Part shown: in pieces, positions 60,375 through 64,000 of the stretch
How positions within the stretch are numbered: position 1 is the stretch's first letter
How the letters are laid out: the number at the start of each line of letters is the position of its first letter
DNA from: Fervidicoccaceae archaeon
GTDB taxonomy: Archaea; Thermoproteota; Thermoprotei_A; Sulfolobales; Fervidicoccaceae
Assembly: GCA_038878695.1 (NCBI GenBank)
Contig: JAVZVD010000002.1
Location: 1-64,000 of the forward strand
DNA length: 64,000 bases
Direction of reading: 5' to 3'
Made by a program: the position numbers and the translations under genes
The notes under the pieces: generated by a model
Told to the model about the DNA's origin: nothing
Seen by the model: only the letters and a program-made list of their open reading frames with translations
The model's database searches: none

Positions 60375-61292
60375 GTGCGCGGCCGCCTCCTGGGCCCGGT
60401 GATGCTAGTCCTCGCGTCGCTGCTCTGGGGCTCGAGCTTTCCCACCATAAAAGTACTGATGAGCTCCGTAGACCCGGCGACGTACGTGTGGCTGCGAGGG
60501 CTCTTCTCGACTCTCCTCCTGGCCCCCTACGTGGCTTGGAGAGCCGTCAGAGGAGGGCTCGACCGATCGGCCCTAAGGGGAGGGCTGAGGGCCGGAGCGG
60601 CCTACACGGCCGGGCTCTGGCTCCAGGGGTGGGGCACGGCTTACACGACGGCCTCGAACTCCGCCTTCATAACGGCCCTCCACGTCGTCTTCGTCCACGC
60701 CTACGTAGCATTGGTCTCGCGTAGATACGGAGCCCGGCTGGGCTTAGCTCTCGTCGCCTGCGTGATCGGGGCCTACATGTTGACGGGCCCGTCGACTGGT
60801 CTCAACCGCGGAGACCTGCTAGTTCTCATCGGCTCGCTCGGCTGGGCCGCTCAGGTGATCCTGGTCTCGAGGTACTGTCGAGGAGATCCTCTGCAGTTCG
60901 TCTTTGCTCAGTTCCTCGCGTCGATCTCGCTCGCTGCGCCAGACCTCCTGAGAGGAGGACCCGAGCCTCTATCGCCGATCGACGTCGCTCTGCTCTTCTA
61001 CTTGGCCGCCGCCTCGGGCGTCGGGGCCTTCGCGCTCCAGGTGGTGGGGCAGAGGAGCGTAGATCCCGCGGCGGCCTCCGTGATATTTCAACTGGAGCCG
61101 GTTTTCGCGGCCGCTCTGGCGAGGCTCGCGATTGGAGAGACGATGAGTTGCATGCAGATGGCCGGAGCGACCCTCATAGTGTTCTCCACAATGCTGGTCG
61201 GCGCGTTCGACCGAGAGCTCAGCGCGCGAGCGCGATCCTCAGAGCCTCTCGAACCGACGCCCCGAGGGGCTCGCCCAGCGCTCTTCTCGTGA
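60375..61292 (+). CDS. EamA/DMT-family permease
   Basis: 305 residues with ten hydrophobic segments as two EamA repeats (LVLASLLWGSSFPTIKVLM and LIGSLGWAAQVILVSRYC). Conserved FSTLLLAPYVAWRA and the C-terminal LEPVFAAALARLAIGE (LEP..A motif) place it in the drug/metabolite transporter superfamily, probably an exporter of amino acids or other metabolites. GTG start at 60375. Overlaps the converging sulfurtransferase gene by 74 bases. Confidence 0.9.
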   Translation: MRGRLLGPVMLVLASLLWGSSFPTIKVLMSSVDPATYVWLRGLFSTLLLAPYVAWRAVRGGLDRSALRGGLRAGAAYTAGLWLQGWGTAYTTASNSAFITALHVVFVHAYVALVSRRYGARLGLALVACVIGAYMLTGPSTGLNRGDLLVLIGSLGWAAQVILVSRYCRGDPLQFVFAQFLASISLAAPDLLRGGPEPLSPIDVALLFYLAAASGVGAFALQVVGQRSVDPAAASVIFQLEPVFAAALARLAIGETMSCMQMAGATLIVFSTMLVGAFDRELSARARSSEPLEPTPRGARPALFS

Positions 61293-62178
61293 GTCTGCAG
61301 AACGAGCACTCTCTGCTCGACGACAGCGAGCCGCACGTCGAGCACGTCGAGGCCTCGAGCTTAGCCCTCTCCTCGATCGGTCCCGAGAGCCTCCTCAGGA
61401 GCCTCGCCCTGGAGCCCGGCGCCCTCTCCTCGATCCTCGAGACGAACTCTTTGATCAGCTGCTCCACCGAGTCGAGGGGCTTGAGGGGGCACTCCTCCCA
61501 GACCACGGGGAGGCCCGTCAGCAGAGCGTAAGTCCTGGACTCGTGCTCGGACACCTCGAAGAGGGGCCTCAGCCTCCCCGCCGCCCCGAGCGCGGGAGGA
61601 CTCGCAGGCCTGAGCTTCTCGCTGTACTCGGACCCCCCGACGAACAGCCCCTTGAGGTAATACGCCACCACGTCGTCGGCGTTGTGACCCGTCGCCACGT
61701 AGTCGAATCCTCCCGCAAGAGCGGCGGCGTTGAGCAAGTACCTCTTTAGGAGCCCGCAGACGCTACAGGTCGGCCTCTTCGCGGCTCTCGAGAGCTCCGG
61801 GACTCCCAGGCCTCTCAGGAGCTCTCTGGCTCTCGCCACGACCGTCTCGAGTCCTAGGAGTCGGCCGAGCTGCCGAGCCGCTCCAGCGCAGGCCTCGGAG
61901 TACCCCCCTATGCCCAGCTCGAGGTGAATGAGGGAGACTTCGAGGCCCAGCTTATCGGAGAGCGAGGCCAGCGCGTGGGCGGCCACGGCGCTGTCCTTCC
62001 CGCCGGACACCGCCACGAGGACTCTCTCGCGCCTCCTCCCCGCTCCTATCGCGCGGCGCACGATCTTCTCGATTCTTCTCTGGACGCGCTCCACGTAGTG
62101 CTGAGCGCAGAGTGCTTCGCGCGAGGCGTCGTCCACGGCTACAGCCGCTGAGCCGCAGACGGAGCAGGGCCTCCTCAC
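61219..62178 (-). CDS. tRNA 2-thiolation enzyme, TtuA/Ncs6 family (second copy)
   Basis: 319 residues from GTG 62178. N-terminal zinc site (RPCSVCGSAAV...LCAQHY), PP-loop VAVSGGKDSAVAAHAL, CSVCGLLKRYLLN with two Fe-S cysteines, ATGHNADDVVAYYLKGLFVGG, and a C-terminal CSTCGSLSSSRECSFC finger. Same layout as the 53-54 kb gene but clearly divergent. One is probably specific for U54 (TtuA), the other for U34 (Ncs6); motifs alone do not tell which. Start overlaps the DUF996 stop (GTGA). Confidence 0.88.
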   Translation of the reverse strand: MRRPCSVCGSAAVAVDDASREALCAQHYVERVQRRIEKIVRRAIGAGRRRERVLVAVSGGKDSAVAAHALASLSDKLGLEVSLIHLELGIGGYSEACAGAARQLGRLLGLETVVARARELLRGLGVPELSRAAKRPTCSVCGLLKRYLLNAAALAGGFDYVATGHNADDVVAYYLKGLFVGGSEYSEKLRPASPPALGAAGRLRPLFEVSEHESRTYALLTGLPVVWEECPLKPLDSVEQLIKEFVSRIEERAPGSRARLLRRLSGPIEERAKLEASTCSTCGSLSSSRECSFCRLTRRALGEPLGASVREALRIALAR

Positions 62179-62768
62179 GGCTCGGCCCTCGGCCCGCTTT
62201 CCTCGGCCCGCTCTACCTCCATCGGCATGGATAGGAACGCCGCCAACGCTAAGACGGTCGCGGCTACGATAATCGGGGCTCCAATCAAGGTCACGACGAG
62301 GAGAGCTCCGATGAAGTACAACAGACCAGCCGTCGAGAAGAGCTTCACCCCTGTCGCCGCGGCCGCTCCATCGAGAGACTTCTTGAGGAGCCAGCCGGAG
62401 ACGCTCAGCGACAGCCACAGAGCGACCAGCGCCGCCGCGGCCGCGCTGGCGGCCGCGATGATCGAGAGCGAGCGATCGTGCTTCGCGATATCGATGAGAG
62501 TCGCCAAGCCGAGAGAGAGGGCCGTGACGGCCCCCGCCGCCCCGACGGCCACGCCCGCTAGGAAGTCTCTGAGGATCCTCGGCCTACCCGACGCGTCGGA
62601 CAAACGCTTTAGCGCCAAGCCGATGCAGAGCAGGCCGACTACTATCGAGATGACCCCCGAGGCCGCCGCGAGCAGGCTCAGGAGCATTAGCGACCCCAAT
62701 AGCAGTAGCGCGGATCCCGCCACGCCTAGCGCTTTGGCCTCGCGGAGGCTCGAGCGAGCTCGGCTCAC
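62175..62768 (-). CDS. DUF996-family membrane protein
   Basis: 197 residues, GTG start at 62768, five to six hydrophobic segments. GVISIVVGLLCIGLALKRLSD near residue 50 is the segment typical of DUF996 (COG2245). Function unknown. Coupled to the sulfurtransferase gene by a GTGA overlap. A symmetric TATA-like GCTATATAGC (62803-62812) lies about 35 bases upstream. Confidence 0.75.
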   Translation of the reverse strand: MSRARSSLREAKALGVAGSALLLLGSLMLLSLLAAASGVISIVVGLLCIGLALKRLSDASGRPRILRDFLAGVAVGAAGAVTALSLGLATLIDIAKHDRSLSIIAAASAAAAALVALWLSLSVSGWLLKKSLDGAAAATGVKLFSTAGLLYFIGALLVVTLIGAPIIVAATVLALAAFLSMPMEVERAEESGPRAEP

Positions 62769-62854
62769 CTCTTCGCCCCCGGAGGGATCTCGGGCGAGCG
62801 GAGCTATATAGCGATGAGGGGCCCCCTTGGAGGCGTCAGAACGAAGCGCGGCAC

Positions 62855-62904
62855 TTTGCTTTTAGTAAAGCTAACTTAATAGATAGATTTATTAAGGAGT
62901 GAGT
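62855..62904 (+). promoter_or_regulatory. Rubrerythrin promoter and ribosome-binding site
   Basis: AT-rich stretch with TTTTAGTAAAGCTAACTTAA (62858-62877), a TATA-like element, then AAGGAGTGAG (62895-62904) four bases before the ATG, a strong Shine-Dalgarno match compared with most genes here. AGTAAAGCTAACTT hints at imperfect symmetry. A redox operator is possible but not shown. Confidence 0.55.
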
Positions 62905-62908
62905 TCGC

Positions 62909-63475
62909 ATGACAACTAGGGCGAGCAGCTTGAGGTCCCCCGAAGTTCAGGAGGCCCTGCTCTCGGCCTTCGCCGGAGAGTCCATGGCTCAGTCCAGGTA
63001 CAGAGCGTACGCCGAGGTGGCCAGGCGAGAGGGCTACGTCAACTTAGCGAGAATATTCGAGGGCATAGCCTTCGCCGAGCAGATCCACGCCAGGAACCAC
63101 CTCGGAGCCTCGGAGCAGACCTCGTATCCTCAGAGAGCCTGCGCGGGGACTCCGACTAGGCTCGGCACGACGTCGAGTAACCTGGAGCTCGCCATAGCCG
63201 GAGAGCTCTACGAGGTAAACACAATGTACCCCTCCTTCATTGGCTTGGCGAGGGAGAGAGGCGACGAGGAGGCCGCGAGGACTTTCTCGCTTGCCCTCGA
63301 GGCCGAGAGGGTCCACGCGTCGATATACAAGTGGGCCAAAGAGCACGTCGACCGAGGGCAAGACGTCCCCCTCGAGGGAGTGTGGATCTGCGAGGGGTGC
63401 GGCCATACGCACCTCGGCAGGACCCCGCCGGCTAAGTGCCCCCTCTGCGGATCAGAGAGGTATCTTTCTTTCTAA
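62909..63475 (+). CDS. rbr: Rubrerythrin
   Basis: 188 residues. Non-haem di-iron peroxide-reducing protein. The ferritin-like part carries AFAGESMAQSRYRAYAEVARREG, AFAEQIHARNH and LALEAERVHASIYKWA (ExxH di-iron ligands); the C-terminal rubredoxin-like domain has WICEGCGHTH and CPLCGS. It scavenges hydrogen peroxide in anaerobes, fed by a rubredoxin or NAD(P)H reductase not seen here. ATG start with a strong ribosome site. Monocistronic by layout. Confidence 0.95.
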   Translation: MTTRASSLRSPEVQEALLSAFAGESMAQSRYRAYAEVARREGYVNLARIFEGIAFAEQIHARNHLGASEQTSYPQRACAGTPTRLGTTSSNLELAIAGELYEVNTMYPSFIGLARERGDEEAARTFSLALEAERVHASIYKWAKEHVDRGQDVPLEGVWICEGCGHTHLGRTPPAKCPLCGSERYLSF

Positions 63476-63497
63476 AAATTTTAAAAATTTTTGTGTT
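63473..63497 (+). terminator. Probable rubrerythrin terminator region
   Basis: Just after the stop, the sequence becomes strongly T/A-rich (TAAAAATTTTAAAAATTTTT then GTG), with T runs of four and five. Archaeal RNA polymerase terminates at such T runs without needing a hairpin. Inference from composition. Confidence 0.6.
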
Positions 63498-63502
63498 ATA
63501 TG

Positions 63503-64000
63503 TCATCTACCGGCTCCCTGTAGGTAGGCCCTGGCCACGGGGCCCGTCACGGTATCGAATCACCGAGCCGTTGAGCTGCCCGTCGTCCAGGAAGTCTATC
63601 GTGTCGTAGATGACCTGCTTCACGTACCTCGGGTTGCGGACGAAGGCTCCTGGCTCGTGAGCGAACAGGTTGAGGTTGAAGCCGCTCCTAGCGCGTCTCT
63701 ATCGGGCCAGGCGGTGAAGGCGTTAGCCGTGACGTGTTGAGCTGGATCTGGCGTCTTGTAGAAGCACGGATAGGCCCCAATGTTGTAGTAGATGCCCTTC
63801 CCGGCGAGGAGCTGCTCGACCACTTTCGGCGAGGCCTCGTAGCCTTTCACGGCGTCGTTTAGCGCGCTCAAGAGCTTCTGCTTGTCGGCGTGGCACTTGG
63901 AGCAAACCGTGTCGAAGGCCTTCACGTCGATTACTCCACCGGCGTCCTCCACTACGGCGATAAAGGTGCGATTGGCCCTCGGCATGTGGCAGGAGATGCA
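63503..64000 (-). pseudogene. Multihaem c-type cytochrome, C-terminal part, apparently frameshifted
   Basis: From the right edge the minus strand encodes two haem motifs (CISCH, then CSKCH) in the first 50 residues, followed by DKQKLLSALNDAVKGYEAS and an AFTAWPDRDALGAA stretch. The expected continuation (FNLNLFAHEPGAFVRNPRYV, typical after AA in such cytochromes) is in another frame (shift near 63680), and a third frame closes the protein (TVTGPVARAYLQGAG, shift near 63555). It may be a pseudogene, or two one-base errors near the contig edge. The family is a secreted respiratory or redox cytochrome; the N-terminal part lies outside. Confidence 0.65.

Noticed and set aside
1-64000. CRISPR array, insertion sequence or prophage
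   Set aside because: No regularly spaced direct repeats, transposase, integrase or phage structural gene was seen; the Cas4-like gene stands alone.

Overview
The window looks like chromosomal DNA of a thermophilic archaeon of the Thermoproteota (crenarchaeal) type. Evidence is a full-length reverse gyrase, a two-domain CDC48/VAT ATPase, archaeal (A-type) ATPase subunits, ribosomal protein eL40, class I lysyl-tRNA synthetase, archaeal D-aminoacyl-tRNA deacylase, a TackOD1 protein, a structural-type tRNA-splicing endonuclease subunit, and three tRNA genes with introns. The DNA is G+C rich, genes are packed with 4-base stop/start overlaps, and TTG and GTG starts are frequent. I did not fix genus or order. 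The metabolism looks heterotrophic and anaerobic: an ADP-forming acyl-CoA synthetase, a biotin-dependent Na+-translocating decarboxylase, enolase, a branched-chain aminotransferase, rubrerythrin and a multihaem cytochrome.

Layout. 1-7.2 kb: CDC48 (running off the left edge), two ATPase stalk subunits, acyl-CoA synthetase plus its usual P-loop neighbour, eL40, a nucleotidyltransferase. 7.2-19 kb: intron-bearing tRNA-Cys, a nitrilase-fold protein without catalytic residues, reverse gyrase, an HD hydrolase and tRNA methylthiotransferase pair, a permease/UspA pair, a site-2 protease and a PhoU/TrkA-C protein. 19-28.4 kb: a nuclease-like gene, thyX interrupted by a mini-intein, a metallo-beta-lactamase protein, a tRNA cluster holding a lone 3' half of what looks like tRNA-Gln next to intron-bearing tRNA-Met, the splicing endonuclease subunit, several small unknown proteins and a stand-alone Cas4-like nuclease. 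28.4-35.7 kb: lysyl-tRNA synthetase, a gene-poor stretch rich in hairpins, then a five-gene operon (aminotransferase, GNAT, N-acylamino-acid racemase-like, MFS, LOG-type protein) that may salvage amino acids. 35.7-46 kb: a decayed IMP dehydrogenase gene, pdxS/pdxT, a threonine-synthase-fold regulator lacking its PLP lysine, inositol phosphate synthase, enolase, TrkA, MscS, biotin ligase. 46-56.3 kb: a sodium symporter with a tiny membrane partner, a five-gene operon including COG1665, DUF447 and CitG-like proteins, D-aminoacyl-tRNA deacylase, tRNA-Thr, a tRNA sulfurtransferase, and a second decayed gene. 56.3-64 kb: the Na+-translocating decarboxylase genes, tRNA-Pro, an EamA exporter, a second sulfurtransferase, DUF996, rubrerythrin, and a frameshifted cytochrome gene at the right edge.

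How the parts connect. The biotin ligase (45 kb) would charge the carrier protein of the decarboxylase (58 kb), whose sodium gradient could drive the sodium symporter (46 kb) and ATP synthesis. Three tRNA introns and the putative tRNA half depend on the splicing endonuclease, one subunit of which lies 1.2 kb from the half. Two or three decayed genes (IMP dehydrogenase, an unrecognised gene, the cytochrome) suggest ongoing gene loss, if the frameshifts are real and not assembly errors. The most unusual items are the isolated tRNA 3' half and the winged-helix protein built on an inactivated threonine-synthase fold. No CRISPR array, rRNA, transposase or integrase was seen.
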